Of a stretch of DNA of 34,686 nucleotides, positions 16,543-23,477 are shown in pieces (positions within the stretch are counted from its first letter, which is position 1; every line of letters starts with the position of its first letter). The position numbers and the translations under genes were made by a program. A model generated the notes under the pieces. The model was not told where the DNA came from. It made no database searches and was given only the letters and a program-made list of their open reading frames with translations. Source of the stretch: Sedimentisphaerales bacterium (GTDB lineage: Bacteria; Planctomycetota; Phycisphaerae; Sedimentisphaerales; UBA12454). The DNA lies in contig JAFGGI010000006.1 in the NCBI GenBank assembly GCA_016930635.1, positions 1 through 34,686 on the forward strand. The letters run 5' to 3'.

Positions 16543-16578
16543 ATTCTGAACTTGCCCCTTAGGGGCGAAGTGAAGAAT
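16543..16578. repeat. Interrupted palindrome ATTCT...GGGG...AGAAT
   Basis: ATTCT, ACTT and CCCC on the left pair in order with GGGG, AAGT and AGAAT on the right around a TTA loop. Matching GA and G/CG interruptions mark internal bulges. It resembles a hairpin repeat family (ATTCTGA...GAAGAATCT) widespread in uncultured bacteria. Confidence 0.6.
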
Positions 16579-16582
16579 CTAA

Positions 16583-16617
16583 TCAGTTATCGGTTATCAG
16601 TGCTCAGTTATCAGTTG
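16583..16617. repeat. B-family word array, copy 3
   Basis: CAGTTATCGGTTATCAG then CTCAGTTATCAG. Opposite in orientation to the array at 17235-17274; the pair encloses the hypothetical gene at 16645-17064. Confidence 0.65.
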
Positions 16618-16644
16618 CAAATATCAGGCAAATGTTCATTGTTT

Positions 16645-17064
16645 TCATATTTCATTTTTAACGGCCTCTATTTTTGAACAGAGGATTTCCAAATCTATTT
16701 GTCCTCCCTCCAAGCACAGTAAATGGCAATTATTCGAATCGGGCAGAAAAACTTTATTTTCAGTACAATTAGGTGTCGCCGGGTCACTAGAAATTATAAA
16801 TCCATATCCCATATTTTTTAGTTTATTAGTTAGTACTTCACCTGAAAGTTCTTCGCGTTTAACATATCCTACATAGCAGGGCAATCCATCATGCCGGTCT
16901 TCAGATTCAAACGCATTATGATATTGTAAAACAAATACAGATTTACAAGATATTTCCGCGACCAACTTATCGCTATTTAATTGTGTAAATCTGAGAATAA
17001 TAATTCTGCCGTCTTGCGAAATCTCAAAATTATGAAGGTTAACATCTTCCAAAATTAAACTCAT
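16645..17064 (-). CDS. Hypothetical protein between inverted repeat arrays
   Basis: The 139-residue product has no signal peptide, membrane span or motif that I recognise. It starts MSLILEDVNLHNFEI and contains an ordinary mix of strands and helices (IIILRFTQLNSDKLVAEI; EILCSKIEAVKNEI). I start it at the ATG complementary to 17062-17064 because GGAGG lies 6 nt upstream; an in-frame start 24 nt further up lacks one. B-family arrays in opposite orientation lie on either side, suggesting that it may have arrived as a cassette. It is AT-richer than the neighbouring xylanase gene. Confidence 0.7.
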   Translation of the reverse strand: MSLILEDVNLHNFEISQDGRIIILRFTQLNSDKLVAEISCKSVFVLQYHNAFESEDRHDGLPCYVGYVKREELSGEVLTNKLKNMGYGFIISSDPATPNCTENKVFLPDSNNCHLLCLEGGQIDLEILCSKIEAVKNEI

Positions 17065-17234
17065 ATAAACCTCCCGAGACACCAACAAAAAAGGGAATGT
17101 TTAGAAATCTCAAACAAGCCTCTAACTTAGTTTCATTATTATAATATGTTGTGTTCCTACTTATTCTCATTTGAGTAATAAGAATAATAGAATATACCTC
17201 CCTTTTTTTCAAATGCTTAAGTGTTGACCGTTCT

Positions 17235-17274
17235 CTGATAACCGAATACTGATAACTGATTACTGATAACTGAG
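17235..17274. repeat. B-family word array, copy 4
   Basis: CTGATAACCGAATACTGATA followed by ACTGATTACTGATAACTGA. Reverse orientation relative to 16583-16617. Confidence 0.65.
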
Positions 17275-17560
17275 TTCTGGAATCTATCTTCAATCTTCAA
17301 TTTTCAATCTTAAATTCTCTCCTCCCCTAACCCTTTTTGTGTTAAGTATTTAGTAAACTTACAAAAAATTTTAATAAAATTTTGAAAAAAACCTTGATTT
17401 TTTTGGCTGACAGGCTAAAATTCAGAAATATTTGATAAGTGTATAACACAAAAACCTCTGTACTGTTGTCTGCAAACAGGCAGAAAATCAAGTCGTAGTT
17501 GGACTATTACCCATTGCTTGCGCTTGTGTCTCCAACTGCGCCTAAAAACAACGGAATAAG

Positions 17561-17699
17561 GGGTTGTTGAAAAAGTCGAAATAGGATGATTGAGATTGCC
17601 GCGTCCCTAAGGGACTCGCAATGACACAAAAACGCACATTATGTCATTGCGAGGACGCCTTAGGCGGACGAAGCAATCTATAGGTTTTTCAACAATCCC
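17561..17699. repeat. MITE-like palindromic element, copy 2 (inverted relative to copy 1)
   Basis: Terminal inverted repeats GGGgTTGTTGAAAAA and TTTTTCAACAATCCC match at 14 of 15 positions. Inside is the same CTCGCAATGACA ... TGTCATTGCGAG core. The side hairpins have changed sequence but still pair (GTCCC-taa-GGGAC; GACGCC...GGCG). The GGAATAAGG lead-in is shared with copy 1. Confidence 0.85.
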
Positions 17700-17712
17700 A
17701 ATAAACCTAATA

Positions 17713-17746
17713 AACTGATAACTGATAACTGATAACCGATAACTGT
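17713..17746. repeat. B-family word array, copy 5, abutting a start codon
   Basis: AAACTGATAACTGATAACTG then ATAACCGATAACTG. It ends within a few bases of the GTG/ATG start of the HTH gene, where a ribosome site would be expected. Confidence 0.65.
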
Positions 17747-17749
17747 GTG

Positions 17750-18400
17750 ATGTCTGAGAAAAAGCAAAAATCTCTGCCTTTTGTCAAGGCCTATACCTTC
17801 CTGCTTGAGAAGAAGGATCTAAAACCTGCTGAAAAGCTGGTGCTCTTTACTGTCTGCAGGTTCTGGCCGCAGCCTTGCTGGCACTCCAATGCTACCATTG
17901 CTGAGATTGTTGGATTTTCTGTACGCTGGGTGGAAAAGGTCCTCAAGAGCTTAAAGACTAAGGGCTATATAAAGGCTGGCTATGCTCATAGACAAAAGGA
18001 AGGTAAATACGATACTCTCAGGATAATAAGACCCGCGTGCCTGCCGGGCAAATGCCAGATGCCTGATAATATAACTTTTAAAGAGCCCGACCTATCAGCC
18101 GGTATAGCTACCGACCTACAGACCGGTCAGCCACCGACCAATCAGTCGCAAATGACCGACCTACAGACCGACCTATTAGAAAGGAATAGAAGAGAGAATA
18201 GAAAGGCAACGCCTTTGCCTTTGCCTGTTGCAGAGCAGGCAAAGGCGTTGGAAGACCAGCAAAGCAGCTCAGGCACAGAGCGGGTCAGTTATAGTGAGGT
18301 TATTGGCCAGAAAATTCTTCGCAGAGTTCCTCAATTAACACCTCAGGAGTTTGATAGAAGGCGGCGGGAGCAGATAAAGGCATTATTGGCCGATAGTTGA
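17750..18400 (+). CDS. Helix-turn-helix protein (phage/plasmid replication-type N-terminus)
   Basis: The N-terminal 90 residues form a winged helix of the HTH_36 type, found in phage and plasmid replication-initiation proteins: LKPAEKLVLFTVCRFWPQPC, then HSNATIAEIVGFSVRWVEKV and LKTKGYIKAGYAHR. The rest is polar and low-complexity, including a repeated TDLQTG/TDLQTD segment encoded by two near-identical DNA stretches (18110-18126 and 18157-18173). No replication partner genes are adjacent. The ATG at 17750 (or GTG at 17747) is immediately preceded by a repeat array with no ribosome site. A 14-bp perfect inverted repeat lies inside the gene at 18207-18250. Confidence 0.75.
   Translation: MSEKKQKSLPFVKAYTFLLEKKDLKPAEKLVLFTVCRFWPQPCWHSNATIAEIVGFSVRWVEKVLKSLKTKGYIKAGYAHRQKEGKYDTLRIIRPACLPGKCQMPDNITFKEPDLSAGIATDLQTGQPPTNQSQMTDLQTDLLERNRRENRKATPLPLPVAEQAKALEDQQSSSGTERVSYSEVIGQKILRRVPQLTPQEFDRRRREQIKALLADS
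18207..18250. repeat. Perfect 14-bp inverted repeat inside the HTH gene
   Basis: CAACGCCTTTGCCT (18207-18220) and AGGCAAAGGCGTTG (18237-18250) pair perfectly around a 16-nt loop, within coding sequence for a low-complexity region. Confidence 0.7.
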
Positions 18401-18440
18401 CAGGGCTTGCATATTAGCTTAATATGCATGGTTTAAGAGC

Positions 18441-18466
18441 ATTAACCACGAATGAACACTAATTAC
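18441..18466 (+). repeat. Left inverted repeat of the GxxExxY locus
   Basis: ATTAACCACGAATGAACACT followed by AATTAC. It matches the complement of 18877-18903 at about 21 of 26 positions. Confidence 0.65.
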
Positions 18467-18485
18467 TTACTTGATTTAACCTTGG

Positions 18486-18865
18486 ATGGATACTGCTGAA
18501 AAAATAATTTATAAGGATCTTTCTTATAAAGTCACAGGATTGGCCCTTGAGGTACATAATGAGCTTGGATGCGGCTTTTTGGAAAAAGTATATGAAAATG
18601 CCCTGATGTTACTGCTTGATAGAGAAAAATACCTGCCAGACAACAAGCCCCGGCGGATGTGTACTTTCAGGGTAGAGTTATAGGCCAATATTTTGCAGAT
18701 ATTTTAGTGGATAACAAATTAATACTTAAACTGAAGACTGTAGATATTATCACAAGTGTTCATACTGCACAGGTGTTAAATTATCTAAGAGCTACTGGCA
18801 TCAAACTGGGATTGATCTTGAATTTTGCTAAACCGAGATTTGAATACAAAAGATTAGTTTTGTAA
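18486..18865 (+). pseudogene. GxxExxY family protein, frameshifted
   Basis: The first part (VTGLALEVHNELGCGFLEKV and YENAL) carries the defining GxxExxY motif. The second part (FQGRVIGQYFADILVDNKL; TAQVLNYLRATGIKLGLILN) is the usual C-terminal half, but in another frame. The frames join at an A5 run near 18629-18633: one extra A, or a -1 slip there, would give a continuous protein of about 126 residues, the normal family length. The ELK position of the predicted nuclease-like fold reads KLK here, a change at a key acidic residue that favours real decay over a sequencing error. Inverted repeats flank it on both sides. Confidence 0.85.
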
Positions 18866-18876
18866 TTAAATTTTGT

Positions 18877-18903
18877 GTTAATTCGTGTTTATTTGTGGTT
18901 GAT
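18877..18903 (-). repeat. Right inverted repeat of the GxxExxY locus
   Basis: GTTAATTCGTGTTTATTTGT followed by GGTTGAT, the near-complement of the left repeat. It starts 12 nt after the pseudogene's stop. Confidence 0.65.
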
Positions 18904-18954
18904 TAAAAACAATAGAAATTGATTTGTGGTTATAGCCAATTTTGAAAGGAAAAG

Positions 18955-20034
18955 ATGATTAATGTAACTTTAATTACAGGTGATGGAATTGGGCCTCAGA
19001 TCGCAGAGGCTACAAGAAGATGTGTAGATGCAACCAATCCGGGCATTAACTGGGAACTGGCCCAGGCCGGCGTAGATATTATGGAAAAAGCAGGGACACC
19101 TCTGCCAAAGGAGACTATCGATTCAGTCAGGAAGAACGGCGTTGCCTTAAAAGCCCCGATAACCACTCCGGTGGGCACAGGCTTTAGGAGTATAAACGTC
19201 TTTCTAAGGCAGCAGCTCGAATTGTATGCCTGCCTGCGACCCTGCAAAAGCTATAAAGGCGTCCGCAGCAGATACTCTGATATCGACCTTGTAGTTGTGC
19301 GTGAGAATACTGAAGACCTCTATGCGGGCATTGAGTTTGAAAAGGGCAAAGACGATACGACAGAGCTTATCAACTGGCTCAACAAGCACAATGAAAGAAA
19401 AATCCGTGATGATTCAGGCATCAGCATCAAGCCAATCTCAGTTGCAGGCACACAAAAAATAGTCCGCTTTGCATTTGAATATGCAAGAAAGCAGAAAAGG
19501 AAAAAAGTAACATCTGTGCACAAGGCCAACATAATGAAATTCAGTGACGGCCTCTGGCTGGACGTCAGCAGGGAAGTTGCCAAAGAATATCCTGACATCG
19601 AGTTTGAGGACCGCATCGTTGATAATATGTGTATGCAGCTTATACAAAAACCTGAGCTTTATGATGTGCTTGTGCTGCCTAATCTCTATGGCGATATCCT
19701 AAGTGACCTATGTGCAGGCCTGGTAGGCGGATTAGGTGTTGCTCCCGGCGCCAATATAGGCGACAAAGGTGCTATCTTTGAAGCTACTCACGGCAGTGCG
19801 CCAAAATATGCAGGCCAAAACAAGGTAAATCCCTGTGCACTGATACTGTCAGGCGTTTTACTTTTGCAGTATCTGGACAAACAGGAAGAAGCTAAAATGC
19901 TCGAACAGGCTGTCGCGGATGTTATAGCTGAGGGCAAGTATGTTACCTATGATATGAAGCCTGACAGGAACGACCCAACTGCTGTCGGTACAAGCGAAAT
20001 GGCTGATGCTATAATTGAGAAAATCAAAGGTTAG
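18955..20034 (+). CDS. NAD-dependent isocitrate/isopropylmalate dehydrogenase family
   Basis: The 359-residue protein begins with the family's [10 protein letters not shown] strand. It has the substrate-binding arginines in [17 protein letters not shown] and [14 protein letters not shown], the catalytic lysine region [13 protein letters not shown] and the metal-site [13 protein letters not shown]. The nucleotide end reads [29 protein letters not shown] favours an NAD-type isocitrate dehydrogenase of the eukaryote-like class over LeuB. No leu genes are near, which supports a TCA role. AAGGAAA precedes the ATG. Palindromic repeats separate it from lpxK. Confidence 0.9.
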   Translation: MINVTLITGDGIGPQIAEATRRCVDATNPGINWELAQAGVDIMEKAGTPLPKETIDSVRKNGVALKAPITTPVGTGFRSINVFLRQQLELYACLRPCKSYKGVRSRYSDIDLVVVRENTEDLYAGIEFEKGKDDTTELINWLNKHNERKIRDDSGISIKPISVAGTQKIVRFAFEYARKQKRKKVTSVHKANIMKFSDGLWLDVSREVAKEYPDIEFEDRIVDNMCMQLIQKPELYDVLVLPNLYGDILSDLCAGLVGGLGVAPGANIGDKGAIFEATHGSAPKYAGQNKVNPCALILSGVLLLQYLDKQEEAKMLEQAVADVIAEGKYVTYDMKPDRNDPTAVGTSEMADAIIEKIKG

Positions 20035-20103
20035 CCACAAAGGCACCAAGACACAAAGTTTTATATATTGTTTTTTAGTGCCTTTGTGACTTCGTGGCTA
20101 TAA
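20034..20103. repeat. Palindromic GCCACAAAGGCAC repeat, copy 1
   Basis: TAGCCACAAAGGCACCAAGA on the left and AGTGCCTTTGTGACTTCGTG on the right form two nested pairings: TAGCCAC with GTGGCTA, and CACAAAGGCAC with GTGCCTTTGTG. It lies just after the dehydrogenase stop and could act as a terminator. A second copy is at 32499-32577. Confidence 0.75.
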
Positions 20104-20115
20104 ATAGGAGTCGAT

Positions 20116-21174
20116 TTGGATTCTGTTTTCTGGAGAAAACTGGTTTTATGTGAGGATCCGACGCTCGGCCAAAAACTGCTGCGTGTGGCTCTGTCAGTCT
20201 TTGCATTCTTCTATGGAATAGCTATTGCCCTGAGGAACTTTTTCTACAATTACTCTATTTTGAAAAGTAAAAAAGTTGCCTCTGCTGTAATAAGCATCGG
20301 CAATATCACAGTCGGCGGAACAGGCAAGACACCTTTGGTTGCCTGGCTGAGCAATTATTTCGCTGAAAAAAATATTTCCACCGCTATATTGACCAGGGGA
20401 TATAAAATGAAGGCCTCACACCAGGCAGATGAACCTATGCTGCTTGCAAAGTCCTGTCCCGGGGCAAAAGTGGTTATCAATCCTGACAGATTAGCCGGTG
20501 CACAAAGAGCGATGGCCGAATATGATGCAAAGCTGTTGATAATGGACGACGGTTTTCAGCATCGCAGGCTCGCCAGGGATGTTGACATTGTAACGATTGA
20601 TGCAACCCAGCCTTTCGGCAGAGACAAACTCCTGCCGGCCGGTCTTTTGAGAGAGTCGGTCAATTCATTAAAAAGGGCTGATGCAGTCGTCATCACGCGC
20701 AGTGACCAGGTCCAGCAGATTAAAATCGACCAGATAAAGGACAGGATATTGCAGATAAATCCGAATATGGTCTTTGCGGCAGCAATTCACAAACCCCGCT
20801 GTATAAAGCTGATAAAGGACGAGACCCTGGCCCTGGATGTGCTGAAAGACAGGAAGATTTACGCCTTTTGCGGCATTGGAAACCCGCCTGCATTTTTTCA
20901 GACGCTGGACGAACTGGCTCTTAACATCGTCGGCACAAAAGTATATAATGACCACCACAGATATACTGCTTCGGATATTGAGGCGATCGCCTCTGATAGC
21001 AGGTATAAACAGGCTGATATGATAGTGACGACGCAAAAGGACTGGATAAAAACGGCTCTGTTATATATGGATAAATTTGATATTCCATTTGCCTTCCTGG
21101 CGGTGGAGATCGAATTTGTCACAGGCCGGCAGGAAATTATGACTCTTATTGAACCTGTGCTGGAAAAAAAGTAA
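20116..21174 (+). CDS. lpxK: Tetraacyldisaccharide 4'-kinase (lipid A biosynthesis)
   Basis: The 352-residue protein has an N-terminal membrane helix (VALSVFAFFYGIAIALRNFF), then GNITVGGTGKTPLVAWL with the Walker A P-loop. Family segments ILTRGYKMK, IMDDGFQHRRLARDVDIV, PFGRDKLLPAGLLRES and the late FCGIGNPPAFFQTL follow. LpxK phosphorylates the lipid A disaccharide at the 4' position on the inner face of the inner membrane. The start is TTG with TAGGAG 5 nt upstream. It heads the LPS gene block; its presence shows that this lineage makes lipid A. Confidence 0.95.
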   Translation: MDSVFWRKLVLCEDPTLGQKLLRVALSVFAFFYGIAIALRNFFYNYSILKSKKVASAVISIGNITVGGTGKTPLVAWLSNYFAEKNISTAILTRGYKMKASHQADEPMLLAKSCPGAKVVINPDRLAGAQRAMAEYDAKLLIMDDGFQHRRLARDVDIVTIDATQPFGRDKLLPAGLLRESVNSLKRADAVVITRSDQVQQIKIDQIKDRILQINPNMVFAAAIHKPRCIKLIKDETLALDVLKDRKIYAFCGIGNPPAFFQTLDELALNIVGTKVYNDHHRYTASDIEAIASDSRYKQADMIVTTQKDWIKTALLYMDKFDIPFAFLAVEIEFVTGRQEIMTLIEPVLEKK

Positions 21175-21194
21175 AATGTTTGGTTGTTATTTTA

Positions 21195-21372
21195 TTATTA
21201 GGTTATCAGAACATCAGGACATCAGGTAGTGGATATCAGGATATTAGAATATCAGGTGTTGAGTGTCAGGTTAGCAGAATGTCAGGCCGAGTTTTCTGGT
21301 GTTCTGTTTTCCTGTTATCCTGATAATCTGGTACCCTGCACCCTGATAACCTGGTAACCTGATTTCCTACTG
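21195..21372. repeat. Large degenerate palindrome of ATCAGG words
   Basis: The left half is a run of ATCAGG-type words in one direction (TTATCAGAACATCAGGACAT, then TATCAGG, GTGTCAGG and similar). The right half repeats the complement (CCTGATAA, CCTGATAACCTGGTAACC). The word spacing is 8-13 bp. It fills the gap between lpxK and hldE. Confidence 0.75.
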
Positions 21373-21417
21373 TTCGCATAGCAGTGATAGTTTTTGATCT
21401 TTAGCTGGGAACACGGG

Positions 21418-22905
21418 ATGTATGATGAACTTATAAACGTTGTTAAAAATCTGGGCTCGCCGAGGGTATTGCTGGCAGGAGATTTCTTGCTGGATATATA
21501 TGTCTATGGCGACGCCTTGAGGATCAGCCCTGAAGCTCCTGTTCCTGTGTTGAAAGTTGTCAGCACAGAGCACCGCCCGGGCGGAGCAGCTTCGGTTGCA
21601 GCAGACCTTGCTGTTCTTGGTGCACAAACTTCCTGTCTCGGTGTCCTCGGCAAAGACGATGATGCTCAGACGCTCAGGCAGCTGCTTGAAAGTGCCGGCG
21701 CCGATGCCTTTGGCCTTATCGAAGCCGACGACAGGTGTACGATCACAAAACAAAGATTTGTCGGTCTTGCCCAGCACAAACATCCCCAGCAGCTTATAAG
21801 AGTTGACCAGGAAGTCGATACTCCGTTAACAGATGAGCAGTACAACCAGCTTATGGAAATCTTCAAAATTAAAATCTCCCAGGTCGATATCGTTTGCCTG
21901 CAGGACTACAACAAGGGACTGTTCGAAAAGGGCTTCTGTCAGAATCTTATCAGGTTGGCCAAAGCTGCAGGTAAAAAAGTCCTCGTCGACCCTGCGCCAA
22001 GTGCGGACTTTGCCAGGTACGCACATGCATCTGTTCTTACTCCAAATCGAACCGAAGCTTCTATCGCATCGGGCATAAATATTAAAACTATAGATGATGC
22101 CGCAAAGGCAGCTAAGATTTTGACAGATAAGTTGTCCCTTGAATCGATTATTATAACTCTTGATAAAGAAGGGGCTTATCTCAAGGCAGATTCGATAGAA
22201 GAACATATTCCTACTGTTGTCAGGAACGTCTATGATGTCAGCGGTGCAGGAGATATGGTCCTTGCATCTCTGGCTGCGGCACTGGCGGCAGGAGTCGATT
22301 ACAAAACAGCGGTACAGATAGCCAACATCGCAGGCGGCATAGAAGTTGAGAAGTTCGGCACAGCTACAGTTTCCATCGACGAGATAATCAATGAGATGAT
22401 GAGCAGGAAACAAAAGAGCGGCTCAAAAATAAAAAGCATCGACCAGCTCATCGAAGAACTCAAAAGTCACAGGAACCACGGCCACAAAATAGTCTTTACC
22501 AACGGCTGTTTCGATGTCCTGCACAGGGGACATATCGAGTATTTGAGTTTCTGCAAGGCTCAGGGCGATATAGTTGTGCTCGGCCTTAACAGTGACAGCA
22601 GCGTCAAACAGATCAAAGGCCCGGACAGACCTGTAAACAGTCAGCTCGACAGGGCAGCGGTACTATCTGCACTTGAAAGTGTTGACTATATTGTGATATT
22701 CGATGAGCCTGACCCGCTTGAGATTATTAAGAAAGTCGAGCCTAATGTGCTGGTCAAGGGCCAAGATTGGGCCAAAAAAGGTGTCATCGGCGCAGAATTT
22801 GTCGAATCAATCGGAGGAAAAGTGGTCCTTGCCCCATTGGTCGAGGGCAAAAGTTCCACAGGCACTATAGAAAAATTAAAATCATTATGGAAAAAGGAAC
22901 AATGA
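21418..22905 (+). CDS. hldE: Bifunctional heptose 7-phosphate kinase / heptose 1-phosphate adenylyltransferase
   Basis: The N-terminal ribokinase-like domain (to about residue 320) has the HRPGGAASVAADLAVLGAQT segment and the catalytic DVSGAGDMVLASLAAALAAG. The C-terminal nucleotidyltransferase domain has TNGCFDVLHRGHIEYLSF with the HxGH motif, and ends VEGKSSTGTIEKL. It performs the two HldE steps of ADP-heptose synthesis. I start at the ATG at 21418 (MYDELINVV, 495 residues), the usual family start; a TTG 24 nt earlier lacks support. The stop overlaps the gmhA start (ATGA). Confidence 0.96.
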   Translation: MYDELINVVKNLGSPRVLLAGDFLLDIYVYGDALRISPEAPVPVLKVVSTEHRPGGAASVAADLAVLGAQTSCLGVLGKDDDAQTLRQLLESAGADAFGLIEADDRCTITKQRFVGLAQHKHPQQLIRVDQEVDTPLTDEQYNQLMEIFKIKISQVDIVCLQDYNKGLFEKGFCQNLIRLAKAAGKKVLVDPAPSADFARYAHASVLTPNRTEASIASGINIKTIDDAAKAAKILTDKLSLESIIITLDKEGAYLKADSIEEHIPTVVRNVYDVSGAGDMVLASLAAALAAGVDYKTAVQIANIAGGIEVEKFGTATVSIDEIINEMMSRKQKSGSKIKSIDQLIEELKSHRNHGHKIVFTNGCFDVLHRGHIEYLSFCKAQGDIVVLGLNSDSSVKQIKGPDRPVNSQLDRAAVLSALESVDYIVIFDEPDPLEIIKKVEPNVLVKGQDWAKKGVIGAEFVESIGGKVVLAPLVEGKSSTGTIEKLKSLWKKEQ

Positions 22906-23477
22906 AAGAGCAGATTTCCAGAACTATCGCTATCCATAGAAAAATGCTTGATGTTTTCGAGGCTGAATGTATCGATACGATTGAAGTAGCTGCAAAAACA
23001 GTGATAGACTGCATTAAAAAAGACGGAATAATCTATACCTGCGGCAATGGCGGCTCTGCTGCCGATGCCCAGCACATCGTAGCTGAACTTATCGGCAGGT
23101 TTTTAAGGGATAGAAAAGCGCTTCCTGCCGTTGCCCTTACTACTGATACCTCCATTATTACATCGCTTGCCAATGATTACGGTTTTGAGGACATATTCGC
23201 AAAGCAGGTCGAAGGGCTCGTCAAAAGACAGGACTGCCTCTGGGCAATATCGACCAGCGGTTCCAGCGGCAATGTCGTAAAAGCAGCTGCCCTTGCAAAA
23301 GACAAAGGCGCAAAAGTCATAGCGTTTACAGGAAAAAGGAACAGTCAGCTTGAAAAAATAGCAGATATATGTTTATGCGTGCCTCATGATAATAGTTTCC
23401 CTGTGCAGGAGATGCACCAGCTTGCGTATCATATTATCTGCGGTCTTGTTGAACAGTACTTTGCAGAGGAAAAATGA
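22902..23477 (+). CDS. gmhA: Phosphoheptose isomerase (SIS domain)
   Basis: Starting from the ATG that overlaps the hldE stop, with AAGGA just upstream, the product is 191 residues, the usual GmhA size. It shows IYTCGNGGSAADAQHIVAEL, the STSGSSGNVVKAA phosphosugar site and the closing EMHQLAYHIICGLVEQ metal/active-site helix. It turns sedoheptulose 7-phosphate into D-glycero-D-manno-heptose 7-phosphate. Longer in-frame starts would lie inside hldE and are unlikely. The stop overlaps the next start. Confidence 0.95.
   Translation: MKEQISRTIAIHRKMLDVFEAECIDTIEVAAKTVIDCIKKDGIIYTCGNGGSAADAQHIVAELIGRFLRDRKALPAVALTTDTSIITSLANDYGFEDIFAKQVEGLVKRQDCLWAISTSGSSGNVVKAAALAKDKGAKVIAFTGKRNSQLEKIADICLCVPHDNSFPVQEMHQLAYHIICGLVEQYFAEEK

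Larger units (their letters stand above)
16310..16644. other. 335-bp gene-free region of stacked hairpin repeats
   Basis: It holds three TTTAGCCCC hairpins, a 14-bp direct repeat CCACAACGCAACAG (16388-16401 and 16453-16466), a long hairpin at 16543-16578 and a B-family array. A frame can be drawn across it, but that frame is made of repeats and is not a credible gene. Confidence 0.65.
17065..17749. other. 685-bp gene-free, AT-rich region with several repeats
   Basis: From left to right it holds AT-rich DNA without a clear promoter, a B-family array (17235-17274), CAATCTTCAATTTTCAATCT words (about 17285-17315), an AT-rich stretch, a hairpin GTAGTTGGA/TCCAACTGC (17495-17503 with 17531-17539), a full palindromic element (17561-17699) and another B-family array. 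No credible gene is seen. Confidence 0.65.

Noticed and set aside
17039-17293. 84-codon minus-strand frame
   Set aside because: It begins inside a repeat array (QLSVISYQYSVI is translated repeat) and overlaps the better-supported start at 17064.
21195-21372. CRISPR-like array
   Set aside because: Words are 6-13 bp and degenerate, there are no spacers of constant length, and the second half is the reverse complement of the first. No cas genes are present.
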